Positions 34,401 to 42,348 of a DNA stretch of 64,000 bases are shown piece by piece; the first letter of the stretch is position 1, and every line of letters starts with the position of its first letter. This DNA is from Dyella lutea (GTDB taxonomy: Bacteria; Pseudomonadota; Gammaproteobacteria; Xanthomonadales; Rhodanobacteraceae), in assembly GCF_024158035.1 (NCBI RefSeq), contig NZ_JAMZEK010000001.1, positions 1-64,000 on the forward strand, written 5' to 3'. The notes under the pieces were generated by a model, which searched no databases, was not told where the DNA came from, and was given only the letters and a program-made list of their open reading frames with translations. Both the position numbers and the translations under genes were made by a program.

Positions 34401-34581
34401 CAACCGCAACCAGATCGGCGCGGTGGTCGGCGTGCAGCCGTTCGGCGGCGAAGGCCTCTCGGGCACCGGTCCGAAGGCGGGCGGTCCGCACTACCTGCTG
34501 CGCTTCGCCGGCGAGCGCACGCTCACCATCAACACCACCGCGGCCGGCGGCAACGCCTCGCTGCTGACCATCGGCGAGTGA
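31426..34581 (+). CDS. putA: Bifunctional proline dehydrogenase / glutamate semialdehyde dehydrogenase
   Basis: A 1051-residue enzyme oxidising proline to glutamate in two steps, with FAD in the N-terminal half and NAD+ in the C-terminal half. The PRODH barrel shows RLVKGAYWDAEIKKAQ and YPQFATHNAHT. The P5C dehydrogenase part shows ISPWNFPLAIF, VVFTGSTDTAW, ETGGQNAMI and nucleophile Cys839 in AGQRCSAARVL. The N-terminal ribbon-helix-helix DNA-binding domain of enteric PutA is absent, so it cannot repress its own gene. Starts at GTG, the only start fitting the promoter and family length. The next gene, an AraC-type regulator, may control it. Confidence 0.95.
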   Translation: MTAPILSPELPDRTTPARARITAAWLRDETEAVLDLLDQASLPDDEREQVVDRAAALVTRVRARAKDQSVVESFMRQYDLSSEEGVLLMCVAEALLRIPDTRTADKLIRDKLGDANWRKHLGRSESLLVNASTWGLLLTGQLVNLADGTRDDFTGALRRLVARIGEPTIRGAVRQAMRIMGHQFVMGRTIEEALDRSVKKENAAYRYSFDMLGEAALTAADAERYQQAYRDAIAALGKRGPFANHTDAPSISVKLSALFPRYEVAQRERARVALTEKLLELAQLSMKAGIALSVDAEEADRLELSLDIIGDVFAHPSLAGWNGLGIVVQAYAKRTPFVIDWLVEMALMHDRRWYVRLVKGAYWDAEIKKAQEQGLSGYPVYTRKPNTDVSYLACARRLFAAGSHLIYPQFATHNAHTIASVHHIAQGRPFEFQRLHGMGADLYAEVIGPKRFDVPCRVYAPVGSHEDLLPYLVRRLLENGANTSFVNRVVDEDVPARDLVADPCDTVRAFESIPHPRIPLPANLYGELRKNSMGVNFANDNELTALAEAVNACTGPWTAGPLVPGAASQGAMVEVTNPADRRQRVGSYLSADDATVQQALANAHAAQDRWNNMPVSNRAAMLEYAAEQLETRRAEFIALCVREAGKSLPDAIAEIREAADFLRYYATMARRLFAEPEQLPGPTGESNRLYLEGRGVFVGISPWNFPLAIFVGQISAALAAGNPVIAKPAEQTSLIGYLATRLLHEAGVPEDVLQFVPGDGATVGAALTRDPRVAGVVFTGSTDTAWAINRALAARNSQIAVLIAETGGQNAMIADSSALPEQIVKDVIASAFQSAGQRCSAARVLYVQDDIADKVITMLAGAMAQLKVGDPGLLSTDVGPVIDEDAKAILVEHAARMDKEAKKIAEAPMDAEVAAHGTFFAPRAYEIPSLDTLKREVFGPVLHVLRWKASELDQVIAAINATGYGLTLGVHSRIDATIDYISRHARVGNCYVNRNQIGAVVGVQPFGGEGLSGTGPKAGGPHYLLRFAGERTLTINTTAAGGNASLLTIGE

Positions 34582-34591
34582 CACGCCCCGT

Positions 34592-34617
34592 ACGGGCCGG
34601 CCTCCCGGTCGGCCCGT
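34592..34617 (+). terminator. Hairpin after putA
   Basis: ACGGGCCGGCC pairs with GGTCGGCCCGT (one G-T pair) around a TCCC loop, eleven base pairs, ten bases after the putA stop. There is no T run. Likely terminator or 3' stability element separating putA from the regulator gene. Confidence 0.6.
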
Positions 34618-34712
34618 GCATGGTGCGCCGCGCCAACGCGGCAACGACGTGCGTGCTATAGAAATGGCTCCCACCTGGCCACGGCAGGCCACGACTCCGG
34701 AGCGATTCCACC

Positions 34713-35792
34713 ATGGCTCGACCCGCCGGCATGCTCGGCATCCACCAAGGCGCCGTCCTGGCCGCCGACGATCCGCGCTACACCGCCGCCGAGTTTCCGC
34801 CGAACAAGCTGCTCTACCTGGTGCAACTGGCCGATGCTCGCGGCATCGATTGCCGCCCCTGGTTCGCCGGACTCGCACTCACGCGGGCACAGGTGGCCGA
34901 TCCGGCGCTGCGGGTCTCCTACCGCCAGGCCAGCGTGCTGGTGCGGCGCGCGCTCGCGGCGCTGGACGTGCCCGATGCGGGGCTGCTGATCGGCAGGCAG
35001 GGCACGATCGGCGGCTTTGGCCTGCTCGGTCTGGCGATGATGACCTCGCGCACGCTGGGCGAGGCGATGCTCGCCGGCATCACCCACCACAAGATCTGCG
35101 GTTGCCTGCTCGATCTCAACTTCGAGGCTGTCAGCGAACGCGAGGCGGCGCTGGTCGCCTGGCCGCAGTTCGGCGACACCGAACTGCTGCCGTTCTTCTG
35201 CGAAGAGCTGTTTGCCAGCTGCCTGATGATCGCGCGTGAGCTGGTCGGGCCGGAGCTGCGCCCGCTGCGCGTGGAGCTGACCTATCCGGAGCCGCGCTAC
35301 GCGCACGAGTACGTCCGGCTGTTCGACTGCGAGATCCGCTTCGGGATGCCGCAGAACCGCCTGCTGATCGATACCCACTGGCTGGCCCGGCCGCTGCCTG
35401 GATTCAACCCGCTCACCGCCAGGCAGGCACTGGCCCTGTGCGCCCAGCAGCGCACGCCGGACGGCGGCGAGCCGCACCAGGAGATCGTCGCCGCGGTCGA
35501 GCGCCTGCTGCGCTGCCAGCTGCGCCAGCAGCCGCGCCTCTACGACGTCGCGCGCGGACTCAACCTCAGCGAGCGCTCGCTACGCCGCAAGCTGGCCGAG
35601 AGCGGGCGCATCTTCCGCGAGATCCACGACCGGGTGCGCGCCGAGCGGGCGCTGCAGTTGCTGCAGGCCGGCAGCCTCAGCGTGGCCGAGATCGGCAGCG
35701 AGGTGGGTTTCAGTGATCCGCGCGAGTTCCGGCGCGCCTTCAAGCGCTGGACCGGCATGGCGCCCCAGGACGCCCGCCAGCCCGCCGGCTGA
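34713..35792 (+). CDS. AraC-family transcriptional regulator
   Basis: A 359-residue regulator with an N-terminal arabinose-binding-like ligand domain of the PF12625 type (LLYLVQLADARGID, TIGGFGLLGLAMMTSRTLGEAM) and a C-terminal double helix-turn-helix. The HTH pair is YDVARGLNLSERSLRRKLAE and VAEIGSEVGFSDPREFRRAFKRWTGMAPQDAR, the standard AraC signature. The architecture matches OruR/ArgR-like and alkane- or fatty-acid-related regulators, so the ligand could be an amino acid or a hydrophobic compound. It sits 131 bases after putA and 125 bases before the beta-helix lipoprotein gene, all in the same direction, so it may regulate either side. Confidence 0.9.
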   Translation: MARPAGMLGIHQGAVLAADDPRYTAAEFPPNKLLYLVQLADARGIDCRPWFAGLALTRAQVADPALRVSYRQASVLVRRALAALDVPDAGLLIGRQGTIGGFGLLGLAMMTSRTLGEAMLAGITHHKICGCLLDLNFEAVSEREAALVAWPQFGDTELLPFFCEELFASCLMIARELVGPELRPLRVELTYPEPRYAHEYVRLFDCEIRFGMPQNRLLIDTHWLARPLPGFNPLTARQALALCAQQRTPDGGEPHQEIVAAVERLLRCQLRQQPRLYDVARGLNLSERSLRRKLAESGRIFREIHDRVRAERALQLLQAGSLSVAEIGSEVGFSDPREFRRAFKRWTGMAPQDARQPAG

Positions 35793-35917
35793 GGTCGTAC
35801 GGCGAAAGCTGGCCGACTTGCCCCCCCTGCATTGGCCGTTTCCCCCTCCCCGGCCGGACCGGCTTGCGGGACAGTGAGCCATCCGCGGCATCCGCGTCGG
35901 GGGCAAGGGGACAACAC

Positions 35918-37150
35918 ATGCGCAAGACCATCATCACCGCCGCGCTGGCCGCGGCGCTCGCCGGTTGCGGCCAGCAGCCGGCCCAGCAGAGTGCCGGCGA
36001 CGCCAGCTTCGAGGCGAGGCTGCAGGAGCAATTCCTCGACGCCAAGCCCGGCAGCGTGATCGAGATCCCCGCCGGCCACTACGCGCTCAGGCGCGGCCTG
36101 AGCCTGCGCACCGACGGCGTCACCATCAAGGGCGCCGGCATGGACAAGACCGTGCTCTCGTTCAAGGGCCAGGTGGTCGGCCCCGAAGGCCTGCTGGTCA
36201 ACGCCAACGACTTCACCATCGAGAACCTGGCGATCGAGGACACCAAGGGCGATGCGCTGAAGATCAACCAGGGCCGCAACATCACCATCCGCGGCGTGCG
36301 CATCGAGTGGACCGGCGGCCCGAAGACCACCAACGGCGCCTACGGCCTGTACCCGGTGAAGACGCAGAACGTGCTGGTGGAGGATTCGGTGGTGATCGGC
36401 GCCTCCGACGCCGGCATCTACGTGGGCCAGTCCAACAACATCGTGGTGCGCAACAACCGCGCCGAGCAGAACGTGGCCGGCATCGAGATCGAGAACTCGG
36501 TCAACGCCGATGTCTACGGCAACACCGCCACGAAGAACACCGGCGGCATCCTGGTGTTCAACATGCCCAACCTGTCGCAGGCCGGGCACGCCACGCGGGT
36601 GTTCAAGAACAAGGTATTCGCCAACGACACGGAGAACTTCGCCGCCAAGGGCGCGGCCGTGGCCAGCGTGCCGGCCGGCTCGGGCGTGGTGGTGAACTCC
36701 AACGACAAGGTGGAGATCTTCGACAACGACATCACCGACAACCAGACGGCGAACATCATCATCTCCAGCTACTTTTCCACCAACTACTACAACACCCGTG
36801 GCGTGGCCGCCGACTACAACCCGTACCCGAAGGGCATCTACATCTACGGCAACCGCCTGAAGGGTGGTGGCGACTCCCCCGACGGGCTCAAGCTGAAGAC
36901 ACTCAAGACCGCCGTGTACGGGCTGGGTGGCCATTTCCCCGACGTACTGTGGGACGGCTACGTCGACGCCAAGTCGCTGGTCGACGGCCTGCCGCCGCCG
37001 AACGACCGCATCTGCATCCACGACGTCAACGGCGTGCTGAACGCCGACGGCCCGCACGACTACAAGAACCCCAGCACCGATACCAAGCCGTACCAGTGCG
37101 ACCTGCCCAAGCTGCCCGCGGTGCTGCTAGACCCGGCACCGAAGGCCTGA
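35918..37150 (+). CDS. Parallel beta-helix repeat lipoprotein (TIGR03805-type)
   Basis: A 410-residue exported lipoprotein; the signal MRKTIITAALAAALAGCGQQ contains a lipobox (LAGC). The body has about 25-residue right-handed beta-helix turns (VTIKGAGMDKTVLSF, FTIENLAIEDTKGDALKI, NITIRGVRIEWTGG, NVLVEDSVVIGASDAGIYVG, NNIVVRNNRAEQNVAGIEI), the fold of pectate-lyase-like proteins. A C-terminal segment has two Cys residues (DRICIHD, PYQCDLP). It lies ten bases before a di-heme lipoprotein gene. The pairing of these two families (TIGR03805 with TIGR03806) recurs in many genomes and its function is unknown. No catalytic residues of polysaccharide lyases can be assigned. Confidence 0.85.
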   Translation: MRKTIITAALAAALAGCGQQPAQQSAGDASFEARLQEQFLDAKPGSVIEIPAGHYALRRGLSLRTDGVTIKGAGMDKTVLSFKGQVVGPEGLLVNANDFTIENLAIEDTKGDALKINQGRNITIRGVRIEWTGGPKTTNGAYGLYPVKTQNVLVEDSVVIGASDAGIYVGQSNNIVVRNNRAEQNVAGIEIENSVNADVYGNTATKNTGGILVFNMPNLSQAGHATRVFKNKVFANDTENFAAKGAAVASVPAGSGVVVNSNDKVEIFDNDITDNQTANIIISSYFSTNYYNTRGVAADYNPYPKGIYIYGNRLKGGGDSPDGLKLKTLKTAVYGLGGHFPDVLWDGYVDAKSLVDGLPPPNDRICIHDVNGVLNADGPHDYKNPSTDTKPYQCDLPKLPAVLLDPAPKA

Positions 37151-37160
37151 GGGGGTGGGA

Positions 37161-38303
37161 ATGACGTACCGCGCGATCCTCCTCGTCGTCGGACTGGCGG
37201 CACTGCTGGGCGGCTGCGATCGCCCGATGCAAGCGGTCGCCTTCCATGCCGAGGGCCGGCCGGCGAAGCTGAGCGACTGGCACGTGGTCGAAGTGCACGA
37301 CGGCAAGCTCGAGCTCAACCAGGGCGTGGTGCCCTACGACCTCAACACGCCGCTGTTCACCGACTACGCGCACAAGCTGCGCACGATCTGGATGCCGAAG
37401 GGGGAATCGGCCAAGTACCAGCCGGTCGACACCCTCGACTTCCCGGTCGGCACGGTGATCAGCAAGACCTTCTACTACCCGCGCGCCGCCGACGGCACGT
37501 TCACTGACGTGCTGCGCACCGACGACTACTCGCACGATTTCGCCGGCCAGGGCCTGGACCTGTCCCGCGTGCACCTGGTCGAAACGCGGATCCTGGCGCG
37601 CCGCAAGGACGGCTGGGTGGCCTTCCCCTATGTGTGGAACGATGCGCAGACCGAGGCCACCCTGCAGCGTACCGGCGCGGTCGAACCGCTGACCCTGGTC
37701 GCCGCCGACGGCAGCCGCGAGGACTTCAACTACGTGGTGCCCGACGAGAGCCAGTGCGCCAGCTGCCACGCGCAGGATTGGGTCAGCCGCCAGGTGCACC
37801 CGATCGGACCCAAGGCACGGCACATCAACAAGGACTACGCCTATGCCGACGGCACGCAGAACCAGCTCGAGCACCTGGTCAAGGTCGGCTACCTGAGCGG
37901 CCTGCCGGCGATGGCCGAGGTGCCGCGCGACGCCGTGTGGAACGACCCGAAAACTCCGCTCGACGCCCGCGCCCGGACCTACCTCGACATCAATTGCGGG
38001 CATTGCCACAACATCCACGGCGCCGCCAACACCACCGGCCTGTCGCTGATCTACGGCACGCCGGAGGACCGCCACCTGGGCATCTGCAAGCCGCCCACCG
38101 CGGCCGGGCGCGGCACCGGCGACCACCTGTTCGACATCGTGCCGGGGCAGCCCGACGACTCGATCATCCCGTACCGCCTGTCGTCGACGGAACCGGGGGT
38201 GATGATGCCCGAGCTGGGGCGCAGCACGGTGCACCGCGAGGGCCTGGCGCTGATCAGGGCCTGGATCGCGGCGCAGTCGGGGAGCTGCACGCCGATCCAC
38301 TGA
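37161..38303 (+). CDS. Di-heme lipoprotein of the SO_2930/TIGR03806 family
   Basis: A 380-residue exported lipoprotein with lipobox LLGGC and two c-type heme motifs, CASCH (about residue 201) and CGHCH (about residue 279), the second followed by NIHGAANTTGLSL. Other conserved pieces are VVPYDLNTPLFTDYAHKLR, TISKTFYYP-like strands and IVPGQPDDSIIPYRL with MMPELGR near the C-terminus. The ATG follows a GAGGGGG ribosome binding site. It is coupled closely to the beta-helix gene, its usual partner. An electron-transfer or peroxidase-like oxidative role is inferred from the hemes; the substrate is unknown. The downstream TonB receptor and aldehyde dehydrogenase suggest oxidation of an imported compound. 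Confidence 0.85.
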   Translation: MTYRAILLVVGLAALLGGCDRPMQAVAFHAEGRPAKLSDWHVVEVHDGKLELNQGVVPYDLNTPLFTDYAHKLRTIWMPKGESAKYQPVDTLDFPVGTVISKTFYYPRAADGTFTDVLRTDDYSHDFAGQGLDLSRVHLVETRILARRKDGWVAFPYVWNDAQTEATLQRTGAVEPLTLVAADGSREDFNYVVPDESQCASCHAQDWVSRQVHPIGPKARHINKDYAYADGTQNQLEHLVKVGYLSGLPAMAEVPRDAVWNDPKTPLDARARTYLDINCGHCHNIHGAANTTGLSLIYGTPEDRHLGICKPPTAAGRGTGDHLFDIVPGQPDDSIIPYRLSSTEPGVMMPELGRSTVHREGLALIRAWIAAQSGSCTPIH

Positions 38304-38308
38304 CACCG

Positions 38309-38354
38309 CCGGTCGTCGCGACCGGTCCATCGCGCGGCAGTGGGTAGCCGCGCG
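38309..38354 (+). terminator. Two hairpins between the di-heme gene and the TonB receptor gene
   Basis: CCGGTCG/CGACCGG (38309-38325, three-base loop) and CGCGCGGC/GCCGCGCG (38331-38354, eight-base loop) are perfect stems just after the stop. There is no T run. They may attenuate read-through or protect the upstream mRNA so that the receptor is expressed at a different level. Confidence 0.5.
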
Positions 38355-38387
38355 CATCCGATGCGTTGCATTAGGGGAGAGCAGGGC

Positions 38388-40862
38388 ATGAGCATGCGTC
38401 CACGTCCACTGACCGTCAGCCTGCGCCGGCTGCTGCCGGGTATCGCACTGCTGGCGATGGCACCGGCGGTCGCGTTGGCAGACGAACCGCCCAGCGGCCG
38501 GCAGAGCGATGGCAACACCACCCAGGCCGCCAGCCCGGCCAAGGCCAAGCTGCTGGGCAACATCACGGTGACCGCACAGAGCCGCTCGCAGGAAATGCAG
38601 TCGGTACCGATCCCGCTGCAGATCGTCACTGCCAAACAGGTCGATACCCTCGCCGCCACCGACCTCAGCAAGATGAGCCTGTTCGTGCCGGGCCTGGTGG
38701 TCGGCGGCGACCAGCCGACCCAGCCCCGCTACGAGCTGCGCGGCATCAGTACCGACGACTTCGGTGTCGGCACCGATTCGGCCGTCGGCGTCTACATCGA
38801 TGGCGTCTACGCCGCCCGCTCCGGCGGCGCCCTGCTCGCCTTCAACGACATCAAGCGGATCGAGGTACTGAAAGGGCCGCAGGGCACGCTGTTCGGTCGC
38901 AACGCGGCGGCTGGCGCGATCTCGATCATCACCAACGAGCCATCGGACCGCCTCGAGGCGAAGGCGCGGCTGCGCTTCGGCAACTACGGCAAGCGCTATG
39001 CCGACGCCCTGCTCAACCTGCCGCTGAACCGGGACATGGCGCTGCGGGTGAGCGTGCTGGACAACCAGAGCGACGGCTGGATCAAGGATGCGGCGACCGG
39101 CAGGCACTACGGCAAGGACGACGACTGGGGCAGCCGCGTCGCCTGGCGCTGGAACCTGGACAAGGACACGCGGGTGCTGCTGTCCTGGGATCACGAACGC
39201 CTGAACCAGCCGCCACAGCCGGCGATCGGCCTGGTCCGGCTGTCGAACGACACCCACCAGCGCCCGCCCTTCCCGGCCGACCCGTCCACCTACCTCGACC
39301 CGCTGCATGCGCCGCTCTACAACGATGCGGTCGGTGCGGCAGAGACCCGGCGCTTCGACGGCGCCACGCTGAATGTCGACCACGCCTTCGGCTGGGGCAG
39401 CCTGACCTCGATCACCGCATGGCGCCACTTCAACACGCTGAACCTGGGCGACTACGACGGCACCAACCACATCGTCAGCTACCTGGACACCGCGAACATC
39501 GAGCGCAACACGAGCTGGTACCAGGAGTTCAAGCTGGCCGGCACCACCGACCTGACCGACTGGGTCGCCGGCGTCAGCTACTACGACGAGCGCGCCCACC
39601 AGACCAGCCAGACCAACGTCACCACCGACAGCCTGGATACGCTGGCGCAGAACGTGATGGGCGTGGGCACGCCGCTGACCGACATCAGCGCCGCACTGGC
39701 CTCGTTCGGCCTGCCCTACACCCTGCTTGGCGACCCCTGGCATGAGGCGATCGACAACGTCGGCCACTTCAAGGCCTACGCCGCCTACGGCGACGTGATC
39801 TGGCACCTGGACGACCGCTTCGACCTGACCACCGGCATCCGCTACACCCACGACCAGAAGCAGTTCTCCTGGTACAACCGGCCGCGCAGCGCGCCGCAGT
39901 TCGACGCCACCGTGCAGGCGCTGAACGACGCCGGCGTGCTGGCGATGCTGCCGCCGCAGGCGCAGATGGCGCTCGCCGCGTTCGGCGGCAACGTGATCTT
40001 CACCGACGCCAGCGGCGCGCCGGTCGGGGTGCTGGTGCAGCGTCGCGACAGCTGGCAGGACCTCAGCCCCCGCGCGGTGCTCAGCTACAAATTCACCCCG
40101 GACGTGATGGGCTACGCCTCGGTCACCAAGGGCTACAAGGCCGGCGGCTACAACAGCGTGCAGATCGGCTCGCGCTTCGCGCCCGAGAAGGTCATCAACT
40201 ACGAAGCCGGGATCAAGACCGTGTTCCCCGAGCAGAACCTGCTGCTCAACGCGTCGGCCTATGCCTACCGCTACGACAACCGGCAGGCGCTCACGCTCGA
40301 TCCCAACAGCGCTGGCAGTGGAGTGCCGCGCTACCTGGTCAGCAGCACCGACCAGCAGGCCAAGGGGCTGGAGGTCGAGGCACAGTGGCAGCCGGTCGAG
40401 GCCTTCCGTGCCCACTTCAACGGCACCTACATCGACGCCACCTACCGTCATGCGACCGCGGCCTCGGGCGCCGACCTCAGCGGCCAGCCGACCGGCGAGC
40501 CCAAATACGCCTTCGCCGGCGGGCTGTCCTACACCTGGCAGGGCATCGCCGGCGGGGCGCTGACCTTAGACCTGTCGCACGCCTATCGCGGCAAGTCGCG
40601 CTGCAACCGCGACTCGCAGCTGCAGGGCAGCTGCCAGATCAGCCCGAACTTCACCGTCGGCGCCGCGCAGCAGCGCACCGACGCCCGGCTGGACTGGCAG
40701 TCGTCCGGCGGGCGCTGGGGGGTGGCCTTCTACGTCAACAACCTGTTCGACCAGCGCTACGTGACCGGCGTGAACAACATCAGCAGCAGCGTGTTCGGAA
40801 CCCCGTATGCTTCGGTGACGCCGCCGCGCATGTGGGGCGTGGAACTGCGCACCAGACTCTGA
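38388..40862 (+). CDS. TonB-dependent outer membrane receptor
   Basis: An 824-residue receptor with a signal peptide ending APAVALADE. The plug domain includes ITVTAQSRSQEMQSVPIPLQ, LRGISTDDFGVGTDSAVGVY and VLKGPQGTLFGRNAAAGAIS, and a 22-strand barrel ends PPRMWGVELRTRL. The plug style (one ITVTAQ box, few Cys) matches receptors for organic substrates in Xanthomonadales and sphingomonads rather than classical siderophore receptors. A short disulfide loop (SRCNRDSQLQGSCQI) sits near the C-terminus. Its stop lies seven bases before the aldehyde dehydrogenase gene, so the two are one transcript. The transported substrate is unknown. Confidence 0.9.
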   Translation: MSMRPRPLTVSLRRLLPGIALLAMAPAVALADEPPSGRQSDGNTTQAASPAKAKLLGNITVTAQSRSQEMQSVPIPLQIVTAKQVDTLAATDLSKMSLFVPGLVVGGDQPTQPRYELRGISTDDFGVGTDSAVGVYIDGVYAARSGGALLAFNDIKRIEVLKGPQGTLFGRNAAAGAISIITNEPSDRLEAKARLRFGNYGKRYADALLNLPLNRDMALRVSVLDNQSDGWIKDAATGRHYGKDDDWGSRVAWRWNLDKDTRVLLSWDHERLNQPPQPAIGLVRLSNDTHQRPPFPADPSTYLDPLHAPLYNDAVGAAETRRFDGATLNVDHAFGWGSLTSITAWRHFNTLNLGDYDGTNHIVSYLDTANIERNTSWYQEFKLAGTTDLTDWVAGVSYYDERAHQTSQTNVTTDSLDTLAQNVMGVGTPLTDISAALASFGLPYTLLGDPWHEAIDNVGHFKAYAAYGDVIWHLDDRFDLTTGIRYTHDQKQFSWYNRPRSAPQFDATVQALNDAGVLAMLPPQAQMALAAFGGNVIFTDASGAPVGVLVQRRDSWQDLSPRAVLSYKFTPDVMGYASVTKGYKAGGYNSVQIGSRFAPEKVINYEAGIKTVFPEQNLLLNASAYAYRYDNRQALTLDPNSAGSGVPRYLVSSTDQQAKGLEVEAQWQPVEAFRAHFNGTYIDATYRHATAASGADLSGQPTGEPKYAFAGGLSYTWQGIAGGALTLDLSHAYRGKSRCNRDSQLQGSCQISPNFTVGAAQQRTDARLDWQSSGGRWGVAFYVNNLFDQRYVTGVNNISSSVFGTPYASVTPPRMWGVELRTRL

Positions 40863-40869
40863 GCATCCG

Positions 40870-42279
40870 ATGACCGACAGCCCTGACCTCCCCGACCTGC
40901 TGCGGCGCCAGCGCGAAGCGCAAGCACGCGACCCGCAACCCTCCTGGCCGGTACGGTCGGGACGGTTGCGCGCGCTGGAAGCCCTGCTCCGGCAACATCG
41001 CGAGGCGATCGCCGAGGCCATCAGTGCCGACTTCGGCTTCCGTCCCGCCGAGGAGACCGATCTGCTCGAGGTCTTCCCGTGCCTCTCGGCGATCCGCCAC
41101 GCACTGGCACATGGACGGCGCTGGATGCGCCCGCGGCGGCACCTCGCCGACCTGGCCTTCCTGCCGGCCCGCACCGAGCTGCGGCCGCAGCCGCTGGGTG
41201 TGGTGGGCATCATCGTGCCGTGGAACTACCCGCTCTACCTGGCGGTGGGCCCGCTGGTCGACGCACTGGTCGCCGGCAACCGCGCCATGATCAAGATGAG
41301 CGAGTACACACCCCGCTTCTCCGCACTGTTCGCCGGACTGGTGGCGCGTCACTTTCCCATTGAGGAAGTCGCCGTGGTCAATGGTGACGCCCGCGTGGCG
41401 CAGGCGTTCTCCAGCCTGCCATTCGACCACCTGCTGTTCACCGGCTCGACCGCCGTCGGTCGCCACGTCATGCGCGCGGCGGCCGACAACCTCACCCCGG
41501 TGACGTTGGAACTGGGCGGCAAGTCACCGGCGATCATCGGCCCTGGCGCGGACTTCGCCCACGCGGTGGAACGCATCGTGTTCGGCAAGCTGATCAATGC
41601 CGGCCAGACCTGCATCGCGCCGGACTACGTGCTGCTGCCCCGTCAGCGCCTGGACGAGTTCGTCCGCATCGCAGGTACCACGGTCGAGCGCTTCTACCCG
41701 GACATCGCCGGCAACCACCAGTACGCCAGCATCGCCTCCGATCGCCAGCATGATCGGCTGCGGGCGCTGCGCGATGCCGCGGTCGCGGGAGGTGCCTCGG
41801 CGCTGGTGCTGGGCAAGGAGGCAGCCGGCCCCGGTCCGCGCCGGCTGCTGCCGACCCTGCTGACCGGCGTCCGCGACGACATGGCGGTGATGCAGGAGGA
41901 GATCTTCGGCCCGCTGCTGCCGCTGGTGTCCTACGACACGGTGGACGAGGCGATCGACTACGTGGCCAGCCGCCCGCATCCGCTGGCCCTGTATCTGTTC
42001 GAGCACGATGCCGGCACCATCGAGAAAGTGCTCGGCCGGACGGCTGCCGGCGGTGTGACGGTGAACGATACGCTGTACCACATCGCCCAGCACCGCCTGC
42101 CGTTCGGCGGCGTGGGTCCATCCGGCATCGGTGGCTACCACGGCGAGGCGGGCTTCCGCACGTTTTCCCATCTCAAGCCGGTGTTCCGCCAGGCCCGCCT
42201 CAACGGCGCCGGGCTGCTCAATCCGCCGTACGGCGAGCGTTTCCGCAGGGTGCTCGGGCTGCTGCTGCGGCGGGGCTGA
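40870..42279 (+). CDS. Coniferyl-aldehyde dehydrogenase-type NAD(P)+ aldehyde dehydrogenase
   Basis: A 469-residue ALDH oxidising an aldehyde to the acid. Motifs are GIIVPWNYPLYL, FTGSTAVGRHVM (cofactor loop), ELGGKSPAII with the general base Glu, NAGQTCIAPDYVLL with the catalytic Cys, and EEIFGPLLPLVSYD. It belongs to the class 3 / coniferyl aldehyde branch (hydrophobic C-terminus RRVLGLLLRRG), which often acts on long-chain or aromatic aldehydes. It is translationally close to the TonB receptor gene and ended by a strong terminator, so it is the last gene of the block. Its association with a FadL-type channel on the other side of the terminator hints at a lipid-like substrate. Confidence 0.92.
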   Translation: MTDSPDLPDLLRRQREAQARDPQPSWPVRSGRLRALEALLRQHREAIAEAISADFGFRPAEETDLLEVFPCLSAIRHALAHGRRWMRPRRHLADLAFLPARTELRPQPLGVVGIIVPWNYPLYLAVGPLVDALVAGNRAMIKMSEYTPRFSALFAGLVARHFPIEEVAVVNGDARVAQAFSSLPFDHLLFTGSTAVGRHVMRAAADNLTPVTLELGGKSPAIIGPGADFAHAVERIVFGKLINAGQTCIAPDYVLLPRQRLDEFVRIAGTTVERFYPDIAGNHQYASIASDRQHDRLRALRDAAVAGGASALVLGKEAAGPGPRRLLPTLLTGVRDDMAVMQEEIFGPLLPLVSYDTVDEAIDYVASRPHPLALYLFEHDAGTIEKVLGRTAAGGVTVNDTLYHIAQHRLPFGGVGPSGIGGYHGEAGFRTFSHLKPVFRQARLNGAGLLNPPYGERFRRVLGLLLRRG

Positions 42280-42294
42280 ATCCGGATCCGGCCG

Positions 42295-42330
42295 AAAAAA
42301 AAAGCCTCCCCCTTGCAGGGGAGGCTTTTT
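42295..42330. terminator. Bidirectional intrinsic terminator
   Basis: GCCTCCCC (42304-42311) pairs with GGGGAGGC (42318-42325) around a six-base loop. Nine A residues lie on the left and five T residues on the right. It ends the aldehyde dehydrogenase unit on the plus strand and the FadL gene on the minus strand. Confidence 0.93.
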
Positions 42331-42348
42331 CGTTCGCGTGAACGACGA

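Noticed and set aside
34656-35477. 273-codon minus-strand frame over the AraC-type gene
   Set aside because: Shadow frame; the plus-strand product has an unmistakable AraC helix-turn-helix pair.
37026-40451. 1141-codon minus-strand frame opposite the di-heme and TonB receptor genes
   Set aside because: Antisense to two genes with clear signal peptides and family motifs; no own start signals.
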